Shown: piece by piece, positions 17,699 to 25,918 of the stretch | How the letters are laid out: each line of letters opens with the position of its first letter | How positions within the stretch are numbered: the first letter of the stretch is position 1 | Origin: Halanaerobiales bacterium | GTDB taxonomy: Bacteria; Bacillota; Halanaerobiia; Halanaerobiales; Halanaerobiaceae | Assembly (NCBI GenBank): GCA_016278485.1 | Contig: JADQBT010000019.1 | Coordinates: 1 to 64,000, forward strand | Length of the DNA: 64,000 nt | Direction of reading: 5' to 3' | Program-made: the position numbers and the translations under genes | Notes under the pieces: model-generated | What the model was told of the DNA's origin: nothing | What the model saw: the letters and a program-made list of their open reading frames with translations, nothing else | The model's database searches: none

Positions 17699-18903
17699 GG
17701 AAAAGAAAAATGGCTAAAAAGAAATTTGAAAGAACAAAACCGCATGTTAACATAGGAACGATTGGACACGTTGACCATGGTAAAACTACTTTAACAGCGG
17801 CAATTACAACAGTATTAGCAAACTATGGTGGGGCAGAAGTAATGGCATTTGATGCAATTGATAATGCTCCCGAGGAAAAAGAGAGAGGAATTACGATAGC
17901 AACCTCTCACGTAGAATATGAAACAGAAAATCGTCATTATGCACATGTTGACTGTCCAGGACATGCTGACTATGTAAAGAATATGATTACAGGTGCAGCA
18001 CAGATGGATGGAGCGATTTTGGTAGTATCTGCAGCAGATGGACCAATGCCACAGACTAGAGAGCATATTATACTTGCAAATCAAGTAGGCGTGCCATCAA
18101 TGGTAGTATTTTTAAATAAAGCAGATATGGTAGATGACGAAGAGTTAATCGAATTAGTAGAAATGGAAGTAAGAGAATTATTAAGTGAATATGATTTCCC
18201 TGGAGACGATATTCCAGTAATCGTAGGATCAGCTTTAAAAGCATTAGAAAATGGAGACCCAGAAGGTGAATGGGGAAGTAAGATTATAGAATTGATGGAA
18301 GAAGTAGATAGTTACATTCCAGAGCCAGTAAGAGATACAGATAAACCATTTTTGATGCCAGTAGAAGATGTATTTTCAATTACAGGACGTGGAACAGTAG
18401 CAACAGGTCGTGTAGAAAGAGGTACATTACATCCTCAAGATGAGGTAGAAGTAGTAGGAATAAAAGATACAGAATCAACAGTAGTAACAGGAGTAGAGAT
18501 GTTCCGTAAGTTGTTAGACGAAGCAGTAGCGGGAGATAACATAGGAGCATTATTAAGAGGTGTAAAAAGAGAAGACATCGAGAGAGGTCAAGTACTGGCA
18601 AAGCCAGGAAGTATTACACCACATACAAGGTTTGAAGCAGAAGTATATGTATTAAGTAAAGATGAGGGTGGAAGACACACACCATTTTTTGATGGATATC
18701 GTCCCCAGTTTTACTTCCGGACAACAGATGTAACAGGATCAATTAAGTTACCAGAGGGAGTAGAAATGATAATGCCGGGAGATAACATTGAAATGGTGGG
18801 AGAATTAATCACTCCAATTGCGATGGAAGAAGGATTGCGTTTTGCGATTCGTGAAGGTGGCCATACTGTAGGTGCCGGTGTTGTTACTAAGATTATCGAG
18901 TAA
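17699..18903 (+). repeat. Duplicated tuf segment, copy 1
   Basis: These 1,205 bp read the same base for base as 32739-33943. Identity starts two bases before the aaaagaaaaatggc start region and ends exactly at the TAA; flanks differ on both sides. This pattern fits ongoing gene conversion between the two tuf genes. Confidence 0.95.
17710..18903 (+). CDS. tuf: Elongation factor Tu (copy 1)
   Basis: EF-Tu delivers aminoacyl-tRNA to the ribosome as a GTP complex. The 397-aa protein has G1 GHVDHGKT, the switch [10 protein letters not shown]3 DCPGH, G4 NKAD, then the two beta-barrel domains ending in [13 protein letters not shown] 17710 gives the standard [20 protein letters not shown] start; the open frame continues upstream to 17683 but with no family match. 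Every one of the 24 valine codons between about residues 140 and 360 is GTA and nearly all threonines are ACA, unlike neighbouring ribosomal genes. No clear promoter was found between the sigH terminator and this gene. Confidence 0.97.
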   Translation: MAKKKFERTKPHVNIGTIGHVDHGKTTLTAAITTVLANYGGAEVMAFDAIDNAPEEKERGITIATSHVEYETENRHYAHVDCPGHADYVKNMITGAAQMDGAILVVSAADGPMPQTREHIILANQVGVPSMVVFLNKADMVDDEELIELVEMEVRELLSEYDFPGDDIPVIVGSALKALENGDPEGEWGSKIIELMEEVDSYIPEPVRDTDKPFLMPVEDVFSITGRGTVATGRVERGTLHPQDEVEVVGIKDTESTVVTGVEMFRKLLDEAVAGDNIGALLRGVKREDIERGQVLAKPGSITPHTRFEAEVYVLSKDEGGRHTPFFDGYRPQFYFRTTDVTGSIKLPEGVEMIMPGDNIEMVGELITPIAMEEGLRFAIREGGHTVGAGVVTKIIE

Positions 18904-18916
18904 TCACTAAAAAAAA

Positions 18917-18945
18917 TTGACAAACTATTGATAATATGTTAAATT
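18917..18945 (+). promoter_or_regulatory. Putative sigma-A promoter for rpmG-secE-nusG
   Basis: TTGACA (18917-18922), 17-bp spacer, TAAATT (18940-18945), starting 14 bp after the tuf stop and leaving a leader of about 100 nt before rpmG. Confidence 0.65.
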
Positions 18946-19045
18946 AGTAAAGGTTATACTCTTAAAAGAAATATATATTGTTTTGGTGAATAGACTTTTT
19001 TTAAATTCAAAAGTTAGTTGCACGATTGAGGGGGGTGGCATTACG

Positions 19046-19195
19046 ATGAGAGACATTATTACACTGGAATGTACTGAGTGCAAGAATCGTAATTATACAA
19101 CGAAAAAGAATAAGAAGAATACCAAGGATCGAATAGAACTTAAAAAGTACTGTAAATTTTGTAGAGAGCATACTCTCCATCGTGAAACCAAGTAA
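19046..19195 (+). CDS. rpmG: 50S ribosomal protein L33
   Basis: A 49-aa large-subunit protein near the E site. The zinc-ribbon form is encoded: CTEC near the N-terminus and CKFC near the end, with the typical [17 protein letters not shown] start and HTLHRETK finish. ATG 19046 follows AGGGGGGTGG; the frame upstream to 18983 has no family similarity. It heads the rpmG-secE-nusG-rplK-rplA set. Confidence 0.95.
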   Translation: MRDIITLECTECKNRNYTTKKNKKNTKDRIELKKYCKFCREHTLHRETK

Positions 19196-19237
19196 GGTTA
19201 TTTTCTGAACATCTAAGATTAAGGAAGTGGTGTTTGT

Positions 19238-19438
19238 ATGGCAGAGACCAGTTTTTTTGGTAAAATTGTTAAGTTTTTTCGTCAAGTAAAAGGTGAATTG
19301 AAGAAGGTAAACTGGCCTAATCGAGAAGAACTAACTTCCAATACTCTGGTAGTTTTAGTTACAGTTATAGTTTTAATTGCATTTATTGGTATTATCGATT
19401 TTGTTTTGGCCAACATTTTAACTCCATTTATTTTGTAA
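19238..19438 (+). CDS. secE: Preprotein translocase subunit SecE
   Basis: A 66-aa single-span subunit of the SecYEG channel. The amphipathic helix with VKGELKKVNWPNREEL, the family signature, is followed by one transmembrane helix (about residues 35-60, LVVLVTVIVLIAFIGIIDF). Length fits the short Gram-positive form. It pairs with SecY encoded at 42930. Confidence 0.95.
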   Translation: MAETSFFGKIVKFFRQVKGELKKVNWPNREELTSNTLVVLVTVIVLIAFIGIIDFVLANILTPFIL

Positions 19439-19440
19439 CT

Positions 19441-19481
19441 GAGGAGGTGGGGGTCCTACAAAAGTAGGGTCCTTTATTATG
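19441..19481 (+). promoter_or_regulatory. Hairpin-bridged ribosome binding site of nusG
   Basis: The only strong Shine-Dalgarno, GAGGAGGTG (19441-19449), lies about 30 nt before the only plausible in-frame start, ATG 19479. Between them, 19450-19459 and 19464-19473 pair as a 10-bp stem (three G-U pairs, core CCTAC/GTAGG) with an AAAA loop. Folding removes about 24 nt and leaves roughly 6 nt between the Shine-Dalgarno and ATG, near the optimum. The stem is visible in the sequence; the bridging role is inferred. Confidence 0.6.
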
Positions 19482-20009
19482 AGTGAAGAAAGCAAATGGT
19501 ATGTTGTTCACACATATTCTGGACACGAGAGAAAGGTCAAGGCCAATCTGGAAAAGCGAATAGCTAGTACTGGAATGGAAGAAAGGATCTTTCGTATTCT
19601 GGTGCCAACAGAAGAAAAATTGGAGAAGAAGAAGGGCAAAGAAAAAGTAGTCGAGAAAAAAATATTTCCCGGTTATGTTCTTGTTGAAATGAACATGAGT
19701 GATGACTCTTGGTATGTAGTTAGAAATACGCCAGGAGTGACTGGCTTTGTTAGTAGCGGAACAAAACCTCTTCCCTTGATGCCTGAAGAAATTGATCATA
19801 TTTTACAAGGGATGGGTACAAAGAAACCTGAAGTTGAAGTTGATTTCGCTGAAGGAGATAAAGTCATCGTCCAAGATGGTCCTTTTGAAGATTTTGTTGG
19901 TATAGTTAAAGAGGTACATCCACACCAGGGTAAAGTTAAAGTACTTGTCTCGATGTTCGGAAGAGAAACTCCGGTTGAACTGGAGTTTTCACAAATAGAA
20001 GAGGCTTAG
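19479..20009 (+). CDS. nusG: Transcription termination/antitermination protein NusG
   Basis: NusG binds the RNA polymerase clamp and couples transcription to translation or Rho. The 176-aa protein has the NGN domain ([19 protein letters not shown] at the start, [19 protein letters not shown]) and a C-terminal KOW domain ([19 protein letters not shown]). The family N-terminus fixes the start at ATG 19479 even though the Shine-Dalgarno is distant; see the hairpin-bridged site just upstream. Confidence 0.97.
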   Translation: MSEESKWYVVHTYSGHERKVKANLEKRIASTGMEERIFRILVPTEEKLEKKKGKEKVVEKKIFPGYVLVEMNMSDDSWYVVRNTPGVTGFVSSGTKPLPLMPEEIDHILQGMGTKKPEVEVDFAEGDKVIVQDGPFEDFVGIVKEVHPHQGKVKVLVSMFGRETPVELEFSQIEEA

Positions 20010-20058
20010 ATTTGCTAAATTAATAAAAAAGATTATTTTATTGAAAGGGGTGTTAGAT

Positions 20059-20481
20059 ATGGCTAAAAAGGTAATGGGACAAATCAAACTACAGATTCCT
20101 GGAGGACAGGCAAATCCGGCTCCACCGGTAGGTCCTGCTCTTGGTCAGCATGGTGTAAATATTATGGAATTCTGTAAGGCTTTTAATGCCAAAACAAAAG
20201 ACCAGCAGGGCACCCTGATTCCTGTAGAAATCACTGTTTATCAAGATAGATCTTTTGATTTTATTACAAAAACTCCACCTGCAGCAGTATTGCTGAAGCA
20301 GGCGGCAGGGATCGAGACAGCTTCTGGCGAACCAAATGTAGATAAAGTCGCAACTGTTAGCAAAGAAGATGTTAGGAAAATTGCTGAAACTAAAATGCCT
20401 GATTTAAATGCAGGTAGTATTGAAGCTGCGATGAGTATGGTTGAAGGTACTGCTAGAAGCATGGGTATTCTCGTTAAGTAG
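20059..20481 (+). CDS. rplK: 50S ribosomal protein L11
   Basis: L11 forms the GTPase-associated centre with 23S rRNA and L10-L7/L12. The 140-aa protein begins [22 protein letters not shown] in family fashion and retains the proline-rich N-domain and the rRNA-binding C-domain (ending AARSMGI-like ARSMGILVK). ATG 20059 has AAAGGGGTG upstream. It is followed by a 72-nt gap holding a structured RNA, then rplA, the classical L11-L1 pair. Confidence 0.96.
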   Translation: MAKKVMGQIKLQIPGGQANPAPPVGPALGQHGVNIMEFCKAFNAKTKDQQGTLIPVEITVYQDRSFDFITKTPPAAVLLKQAAGIETASGEPNVDKVATVSKEDVRKIAETKMPDLNAGSIEAAMSMVEGTARSMGILVK

Positions 20482-20506
20482 TTAAAGTTTATTGTTTTGT
20501 TTTCGA

Positions 20507-20536
20507 TGTGGGAGGATTTTTTCCGCGTGAACCACA
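20507..20536 (+). promoter_or_regulatory. Candidate L1-binding RNA hairpin between rplK and rplA
   Basis: An outer 5-bp helix TGTGG (20507-20511) / CCACA (20532-20536) and an inner 3-bp helix GGA (20514-20516) / TCC (20522-20524) are separated by an asymmetric internal loop with GCGTGAA on the 3' side. Two short helices around such a loop resemble the L1 target in helix 77 of 23S rRNA. It ends 17 nt before the rplA start, in the right place for L1 autoregulation. This is an inference from shape. Confidence 0.5.
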
Positions 20537-20553
20537 AATAGGAGGAGAATTAT

Positions 20554-21258
20554 ATGTCTAAGGATAGTAAAAGATTTGCTGAAGTTAAAAAGAAAGTTGA
20601 GTCTGAAAAATTGTATAGCCCAGCAGAGGCACTTTCGCTTGTTAAAGAAGTAGCTAATGCTAATTTTGATGAAACAGTTGAAATTGCGGCTAAATTAGGT
20701 GTTAATCCTAAGCACGCTGATCAGAATGTCCGTGGTACTGTTGTTTTACCGGAAGGTACTGGACAAGAAATTAAATTAGTTGTTTTTGCTAAGGGAGAAA
20801 AAGCCAAAGAGGCCGAAGATGCTGGCGCCGATGTTGTAGGCGGAGAAGAATTAGCAGAAAAAATTGCAGGTGGATGGTTAGATTTTGATCTTGCTGTTGC
20901 TACACCAGATATGATGAGTGTAGTTGGTAGATTGGGCCGTGTACTTGGTCCAAAAGGTCTAATGCCTAATCCGAAAGCTGGTACAGTAACATTTGAGTTG
21001 GAAAAAGCTGTTAAAGAATTTAAGGCAGGTAAGATAGAATATCGGGTAGAAAAGGCGGGTATTGTCCATTTGCCAATCGGTAAAGTATCTTTTTCAGAGG
21101 ATGCATTATTAAATAATTATAAAACGATTATTGAAACCCTTTTGCGTGAGCGTCCAGCAGCTGCTAAAGGTCGATATTTTAGATCAATTACGATTTCATC
21201 GACTATGGGCCCAGGCATCAAAGTTAACCCAGCTACTTCAATTTCAATAGTTGAATAG
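20554..21258 (+). CDS. rplA: 50S ribosomal protein L1
   Basis: L1 forms the mobile L1 stalk at the E site and in many bacteria represses its own operon by binding mRNA. The 234-aa protein shows the two-domain L1 fold with [17 protein letters not shown], the family hallmark, and ends with [16 protein letters not shown] 20554 has AGGAGGAG upstream. It closes the L11-L1 unit; a new promoter follows directly. Confidence 0.97.
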   Translation: MSKDSKRFAEVKKKVESEKLYSPAEALSLVKEVANANFDETVEIAAKLGVNPKHADQNVRGTVVLPEGTGQEIKLVVFAKGEKAKEAEDAGADVVGGEELAEKIAGGWLDFDLAVATPDMMSVVGRLGRVLGPKGLMPNPKAGTVTFELEKAVKEFKAGKIEYRVEKAGIVHLPIGKVSFSEDALLNNYKTIIETLLRERPAAAKGRYFRSITISSTMGPGIKVNPATSISIVE

Positions 21259-21265
21259 ATTGTGC

Positions 21266-21295
21266 TTGACTTATTAGGACAAAACATGTTATTCT
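21266..21295 (+). promoter_or_regulatory. Putative sigma-A promoter for rplJ-rplL
   Basis: TTGACT (21266-21271), then TATTCT (21290-21295) with an 18-bp spacer or TTATTC with 17. It places the transcript start just before the L10 leader. Confidence 0.6.
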
Positions 21296-21321
21296 AATTG
21301 AGGATAAAATTTAATAGAGAT

Positions 21322-21420
21322 AACCAAAGACAGTAGGAGCTCTTTTAGCTTAAATTTCCTGCCGAGGTGACTTTTTAATAAAAAGCAAACTATACCTCCT
21401 GCCTGTCTACGGGAGGTTTT
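21322..21420 (+). promoter_or_regulatory. L10 leader (ribosomal protein autoregulatory attenuator)
   Basis: The segment CCTGCCGAGGTGA and its surroundings match the known L10-leader RNA in front of rplJ. AGACAGTAGGAG (21328-21339) can pair with 21396-21408 with one bulge. That fold uses up the 5' arm of a downstream intrinsic terminator, ACCTCC (21394-21399) / GGAGGT (21412-21417) followed by T5. The two folds exclude each other, so binding of L10(L12)4 probably decides between read-through and termination. Confidence 0.88.
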
Positions 21421-21422
21421 TC
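21394..21422 (+). terminator. Attenuator terminator of the L10 leader
   Basis: ACCTCC (21394-21399) pairs with GGAGGT (21412-21417), extended by a T-G pair, and runs into TTTTT. It competes with the long-range helix described for the leader. Confidence 0.82.
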
Positions 21423-21466
21423 TATTTTATAAAAAATTAATCGCATCCGTATCAGGGGGTGAAAAG

Positions 21467-21982
21467 ATGGCAAGACCGGAAAAGGAAGCGCTTGTTCAGG
21501 AACTTACTGTAAAATTCACTGATTCGAAATCTATTGTAATTGCAAATTACTTGGGATTAAATGTTGCTGACATGACAGAATTGCGAAAGCAATTAAGAGA
21601 AGCTGGTGTTGAGTTTAAAGTTGTTAAAAATACTCTAGCTAGCCTTGCGGCAGATAATGTTGAAATGGATTTTATGAAAGATTATTTTAATGGTCCAACA
21701 GCAATAGCTTTTGGCGTTGAAGATGCTGTTTCTCCAGCAAAGGTTCTGGTTGATTTTGCCGAAGAACATGAAGTGTTGGAAATCAAGGGTGGTGCCCTTG
21801 ATGGAACTCAAATTAATGTTGAAAAAGTAAAATCATTAGCTAAGATTCCACCAAAAGAACAATTACTGGCTCAAGTATTTGCTGGTATGAAAGCACCTAT
21901 TACTGGGCTCGTTAATGTTTTACAGGGTAATACGCGTGGTTTAGTACAGGTACTTAATCAAATTAAAGAACAAAAAGCATAA
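21467..21982 (+). CDS. rplJ: 50S ribosomal protein L10
   Basis: L10 anchors L7/L12 dimers to the ribosome stalk and autoregulates its operon through the leader upstream. The 171-aa protein shows the usual N-terminal rRNA-binding domain ([29 protein letters not shown]) and a C-terminal helix for L12 binding ([10 protein letters not shown]). ATG 21467 has AGGGGGTG upstream. Confidence 0.97.
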   Translation: MARPEKEALVQELTVKFTDSKSIVIANYLGLNVADMTELRKQLREAGVEFKVVKNTLASLAADNVEMDFMKDYFNGPTAIAFGVEDAVSPAKVLVDFAEEHEVLEIKGGALDGTQINVEKVKSLAKIPPKEQLLAQVFAGMKAPITGLVNVLQGNTRGLVQVLNQIKEQKA

Positions 21983-22003
21983 AAATTAGAGGAGGATTAT
22001 ACA

Positions 22004-22372
22004 ATGAATAAAGAAGAATTAATTAAAGCAATTGAAGAAATGAGTGTATTGGAACTATCTGAACTGGTTGAGGAATTAGAGGAAAAGTTTGGTGTTAGTG
22101 CTGCCGCTCCTGTAGCTATGGCTGCTGCTCCAGGTGCTGGTGCTGCTGCTCAGGAAGAAAAAACTGAATTTGATGTATTTCTTGCTGAAATTGGCGGTAA
22201 AAAGATTAAAGTTATCAAAGCAGTTCGTGAACTTACAGGTCTTGGCCTGAAAGAAGCGAAAGCTGTAGTAGATGACGCACCACAGAATGTAAAAGAAGGT
22301 TTAAGTAAAGAAGAAGCAGAAGAAATGAAAGAAAAACTTGAAGAAGCTGGCGCAACAGTGGAACTCAAGTAA
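22004..22372 (+). CDS. rplL: 50S ribosomal protein L7/L12
   Basis: The stalk protein that recruits translational GTPases. The 122-aa protein has the N-terminal dimerisation region, an Ala/Gly/Pro-rich hinge (about residues 33-52) and the C-terminal domain with [23 protein letters not shown] in pieces, all canonical. It follows rplJ by 21 bp and is separated from rpoB by a terminator and a new promoter. Confidence 0.97.
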   Translation: MNKEELIKAIEEMSVLELSELVEELEEKFGVSAAAPVAMAAAPGAGAAAQEEKTEFDVFLAEIGGKKIKVIKAVRELTGLGLKEAKAVVDDAPQNVKEGLSKEEAEEMKEKLEEAGATVELK

Positions 22373-22404
22373 TATATTTTAACGAATTTAATAAGTATTG
22401 CTGG

Positions 22405-22449
22405 ACTGGCTCTTTCCATATTTAAATTACTGGATTGAGCCAGTTTTTA
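22405..22449 (+). terminator. Intrinsic terminator after rplL
   Basis: ACTGGCTC (22405-22412) pairs with GAGCCAGT (22437-22444), with a possible inner TCC/GGA helix in the 24-nt loop, and is followed by TTTTTA. It would limit read-through from rplJL into rpoB. Confidence 0.75.
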
Positions 22450-22477
22450 TTTTCTCACACCATTTTTATATTTTTTC

Positions 22478-22506
22478 TTGACAAGCTAATTGACTTGTGT
22501 TAATAT
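22478..22506 (+). promoter_or_regulatory. Sigma-A promoter for rpoB-rpoC
   Basis: Consensus TTGACA (22478-22483), 17-bp spacer, TATAAT-like TAATAT (22501-22506). It implies an untranslated leader of about 120 nt before rpoB. Confidence 0.85.
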
Positions 22507-22513
22507 TAGTAGA

Positions 22514-22622
22514 TGTCTATAAGATAAAGACAATTAAATTAAAATGGGATAGTTCTCGTTGTTTTTGTGTCAATGGCTAGCTTAATAAGCCATTTTACAA
22601 TTTTAAATATAGAAATATTTCT
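22514..22622 (+). promoter_or_regulatory. Structured rpoB leader
   Basis: Three inverted repeats lie in the leader: TGTCT/AGACA (22514-22532), AATGGCT (22572-22578) / AGCCATT (22588-22594) followed by TT, and the 12-bp palindrome AGAAATATTTCT (22611-22622) abutting the ribosome site. They could give partial attenuation or RNA stability; no known leader family was recognised. Confidence 0.35.
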
Positions 22623-22634
22623 GGGGGTGCAAAG

Positions 22635-25600
22635 ATGTCAACGGTAAGGGAAAGATATAGTTTCAGTAGAATTGATGATGCTATTGAGTTACCTGACCTG
22701 ATCTATACGCAGTTGAACTCTTACCAGTGGTTTCTGGAAGAAGGTTTAAAAGAAGTTTTTGATGAAATTTCACCTATTGAAGATTTCTCGGAAAACCTAG
22801 TGCTAGAATTTGTTGATTATTATTTAGAAGAACCTGATTACACTGTAGAAGAGTGTCGTGATCGAGATGATACATATTCTGCTTCCTTGCAGGTGAAAGT
22901 AAGACTAATCAATAAAGAGACTGGTGAAGTAAAGGAACAGGAAGTTTTCATGGGAGATTTCCCACTGATGACCGATAAGGGTACCTTTATTATTAATGGA
23001 GCTGAAAGAGTTGTTGTAAATCAACTTGTTCGTTCGTCCGGTGTATATTTTGATGATGAAAGAACCAAAGATGGTAGGCGGTTAATTTCGGGTAGTATTA
23101 TACCTAATCGCGGGGCTTGGATTGAATTTGAATATGATAAGAAAAGAATTGTTTCTGTCCGTGTTGACAGAACTAGAAAGATGCCTTCAACTGTTCTTTT
23201 TAGAGCAATTGGGTTTGGTAGTGATGCACAGTTAATAGATTTGCTAGGTGATCATGAAGTTATTCATGATACTATAGAGCGTGATAATACTGATTCTCAG
23301 GATGAAGCCTTGATTGAATTATATAAAAGGTTGCGTCCAGGAGAACCACCAACTGTAGATAGTGCAACAAATTTATTGAATTCATTGTTTTTTGATCATA
23401 AGCGCTATGATATGGCTGCTGTTGGTCGTTATAAGTTAAACAAAAAATTAGAAATTGATGTTGATCCTGATAAGAAGCATCTTGATAAAAAGGATATTAT
23501 TGAAACAGTTAGATATATGGTCAAATTAATAGATCGTGATCCAGAAGCATATATTGATGATATTGATCATCTTGGAAATAGAAGATTAAAAACTGTGGGT
23601 GAATTATTACAAAACCAATTTAGAATTGGTCTTTCCCGTATGGAGAGAGTAGTAAGAGAAAGAATGACTATTCAGGATATTGATGTAGTGACACCACAGG
23701 CGTTAATTAATACTAGGCCTGTTGTTGCTTCTATTCAAGAATTTTTTGGTAGTAGTCAACTTTCACAATTTATGGATCAAACAAATCCACTTTCAGAATT
23801 AACGCATAAGAGAAGGCTTAGTGCACTTGGACCGGGTGGTTTGAGTCGTGAGAGAGCTGGTTTTGATGTGCGTGATGTTCACCATTCTCATTATGGTCGG
23901 ATATGTCCTATTGAAACACCAGAAGGTCCAAATATTGGGCTGATAGGTTCGATGGGTACCTTTGCTAAAACAAATGAATTTGGTTTTCTAATAACACCAT
24001 ATCGTAAAGTTGTTGATGGTAAAGTGACAGATGAGATAGAATATTTAACTGCAGATGAAGAGGATAAATATATAGTTGCACAGGCAAATGCGCCTTATGA
24101 TGAAGATAGAAACTTCATTAATAAGTTAGTTGTTTCAAGAAGGCGTAGTGATATTTTAGAGATAGAACCAGAAAAAATAGATTATATGGATATTTCAACA
24201 AAACAGTTAGTTGGGGTATCAGCAGCAATGATTCCTTTCTTAGAAAATGATGATGCTAACCGTGCCCTAATGGGTGCTAATATGCAACGTCAAGCAGTAC
24301 CACTACTTAATGCGGATGCGCCAATTATAGCAACTGGTATTGAACATAAAGCAGCTAAGGATTCAGGAGTTGTTGTTGTTGCTGAAAAAGGCGGTACGGT
24401 AACAAGGGTTACTGGAGAAAATATTGTTATCAGAAATAATGAAGGTCAATTGGATAGTTATAAATTGATGAAATTTAAACGTTCAAACCAGGGAAGTTGC
24501 ATGAACCAGCGTCCAATAGTTAAAGAAGGTCAAGTAATTGAAGATGGTGATATCATTGCTGATGGACCTTCAACAGATCAAGGTGAAATGGGTCTGGGTC
24601 GTAATACAGTGATTGCATTTATGCCTTGGGAAGGTTATAACTATGAGGATGCTATTTTAATAAGTGAACGATTGGTTAAAGAGGATGCATTTACTTCTGT
24701 ACATATTGAGGAACATGAGGCAGAAGCTAGAGATACGAAATTAGGACCGGAGGAAATAACCCGTGATATTCCTAATGCTGGTGAAAGTGCCTTAAAAAAC
24801 CTAGATGATAGAGGTATAATTCGCGTGGGAGCAGAGGTTAAAGAAGGCGATATCTTAGTTGGTAAAGTTACACCAAAAGGTGAAACTGAATTATCTGCTG
24901 AAGAAAGATTGCTGCGAGCAATCTTTGGTGAGAAAGCCCGTGAAGTGCGAGATACCTCTTTAAAAGTACCACATGGAGAAGAGGGTATAGTTCTTGATGT
25001 AAAAGTCTTTTCCCGTGAACAAGGTGATGAACTTAAGCCAGGTGTTAACCAATTAGTGAGAGTTTATATAGCCTCTAAGAAGAAGATTTCTGTTGGAGAT
25101 AAAATGGCAGGCCGCCATGGTAATAAAGGTGTTATTTCTAGAATTTTACCTGAAGAAGATATGCCTTTTATGCCAAATGGTGAACCAGTTGAGATTGTTC
25201 TTAATCCGCTAGGAGTGCCGTCCCGTATGAACATCGGACAGGTACTAGAGACACATTTAGGGATGGCTGGGCGCTTATTAGGACTGCATATAGAGACTCC
25301 TGTCTTTAATGGAGCTGTTGAAGAAGATGTAGAAGATATGCTGGAAAAAGCTGGTTGGGCAAGAGACGGTAAAACAGTTCTTTATGATGGTAGAACAGGA
25401 GAGGCGTTTGATTCTCGAGTGACAGTCGGTGTAATGTATATCTTGAAACTACATCACTTAGTTGATGATAAGCTTCATGCGCGTTCAACTGGACCATATT
25501 CCTTAGTTACTCAGCAGCCACTGGGCGGTAAAGCTCAATTTGGTGGTCAGCGTTTTGGTGAGATGGAAGTATGGGCTCTTGAAGCATATGGTGCAGCTTA

Positions 25601-25886
25601 TACATTACAAGAAATGTTAACCGTTAAATCTGATGATGTTGTGGGAAGAGTAAAAACATATGAATCTATCGTTAAAGGTGAAAATGTACCTGAGCCAGGT
25701 ATTCCAGAATCATTTAAAGTATTAATTAAAGAGATGCAGAGCCTTGGCCTGGATGCTAAAATTTTCACTGAAGATGAAGAAGAATTACAAGTAGCAGAAA
25801 ATGAAGATGAAATGGCTGAAACAGCTAAAAAGTTAGGACTTGATTCAGATTTAAAGTTAAGTAAATCTGATGATGATGATGAATAA
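22635..25886 (+). CDS. rpoB: DNA-directed RNA polymerase subunit beta
   Basis: Catalytic subunit of RNA polymerase. The 1083-aa protein is shorter than the 1150-1200 aa common in Bacillus but close to clostridial relatives. The rifampicin region reads [18 protein letters not shown], followed by [12 protein letters not shown], which is the sensitive-type sequence. [13 protein letters not shown] and the C-terminal [27 protein letters not shown] contact block are present. The last about 35 residues are very acidic. ATG 22635 has GGGGGTG upstream; rpoC follows at 32 bp. Confidence 0.98.
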   Translation: MSTVRERYSFSRIDDAIELPDLIYTQLNSYQWFLEEGLKEVFDEISPIEDFSENLVLEFVDYYLEEPDYTVEECRDRDDTYSASLQVKVRLINKETGEVKEQEVFMGDFPLMTDKGTFIINGAERVVVNQLVRSSGVYFDDERTKDGRRLISGSIIPNRGAWIEFEYDKKRIVSVRVDRTRKMPSTVLFRAIGFGSDAQLIDLLGDHEVIHDTIERDNTDSQDEALIELYKRLRPGEPPTVDSATNLLNSLFFDHKRYDMAAVGRYKLNKKLEIDVDPDKKHLDKKDIIETVRYMVKLIDRDPEAYIDDIDHLGNRRLKTVGELLQNQFRIGLSRMERVVRERMTIQDIDVVTPQALINTRPVVASIQEFFGSSQLSQFMDQTNPLSELTHKRRLSALGPGGLSRERAGFDVRDVHHSHYGRICPIETPEGPNIGLIGSMGTFAKTNEFGFLITPYRKVVDGKVTDEIEYLTADEEDKYIVAQANAPYDEDRNFINKLVVSRRRSDILEIEPEKIDYMDISTKQLVGVSAAMIPFLENDDANRALMGANMQRQAVPLLNADAPIIATGIEHKAAKDSGVVVVAEKGGTVTRVTGENIVIRNNEGQLDSYKLMKFKRSNQGSCMNQRPIVKEGQVIEDGDIIADGPSTDQGEMGLGRNTVIAFMPWEGYNYEDAILISERLVKEDAFTSVHIEEHEAEARDTKLGPEEITRDIPNAGESALKNLDDRGIIRVGAEVKEGDILVGKVTPKGETELSAEERLLRAIFGEKAREVRDTSLKVPHGEEGIVLDVKVFSREQGDELKPGVNQLVRVYIASKKKISVGDKMAGRHGNKGVISRILPEEDMPFMPNGEPVEIVLNPLGVPSRMNIGQVLETHLGMAGRLLGLHIETPVFNGAVEEDVEDMLEKAGWARDGKTVLYDGRTGEAFDSRVTVGVMYILKLHHLVDDKLHARSTGPYSLVTQQPLGGKAQFGGQRFGEMEVWALEAYGAAYTLQEMLTVKSDDVVGRVKTYESIVKGENVPEPGIPESFKVLIKEMQSLGLDAKIFTEDEEELQVAENEDEMAETAKKLGLDSDLKLSKSDDDDE

Positions 25887-25918
25887 GCCAATTATCTATA
25901 TAGAAAGGGGAGAGTCCC

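Noticed and set aside
17815-18084. Minus-strand ORF inside tuf copy 1 (repeated at 32855-33124)
   Set aside because: It is the antisense shadow of tuf; it repeats only because tuf is duplicated, and its protein is low in complexity with no ribosome site.
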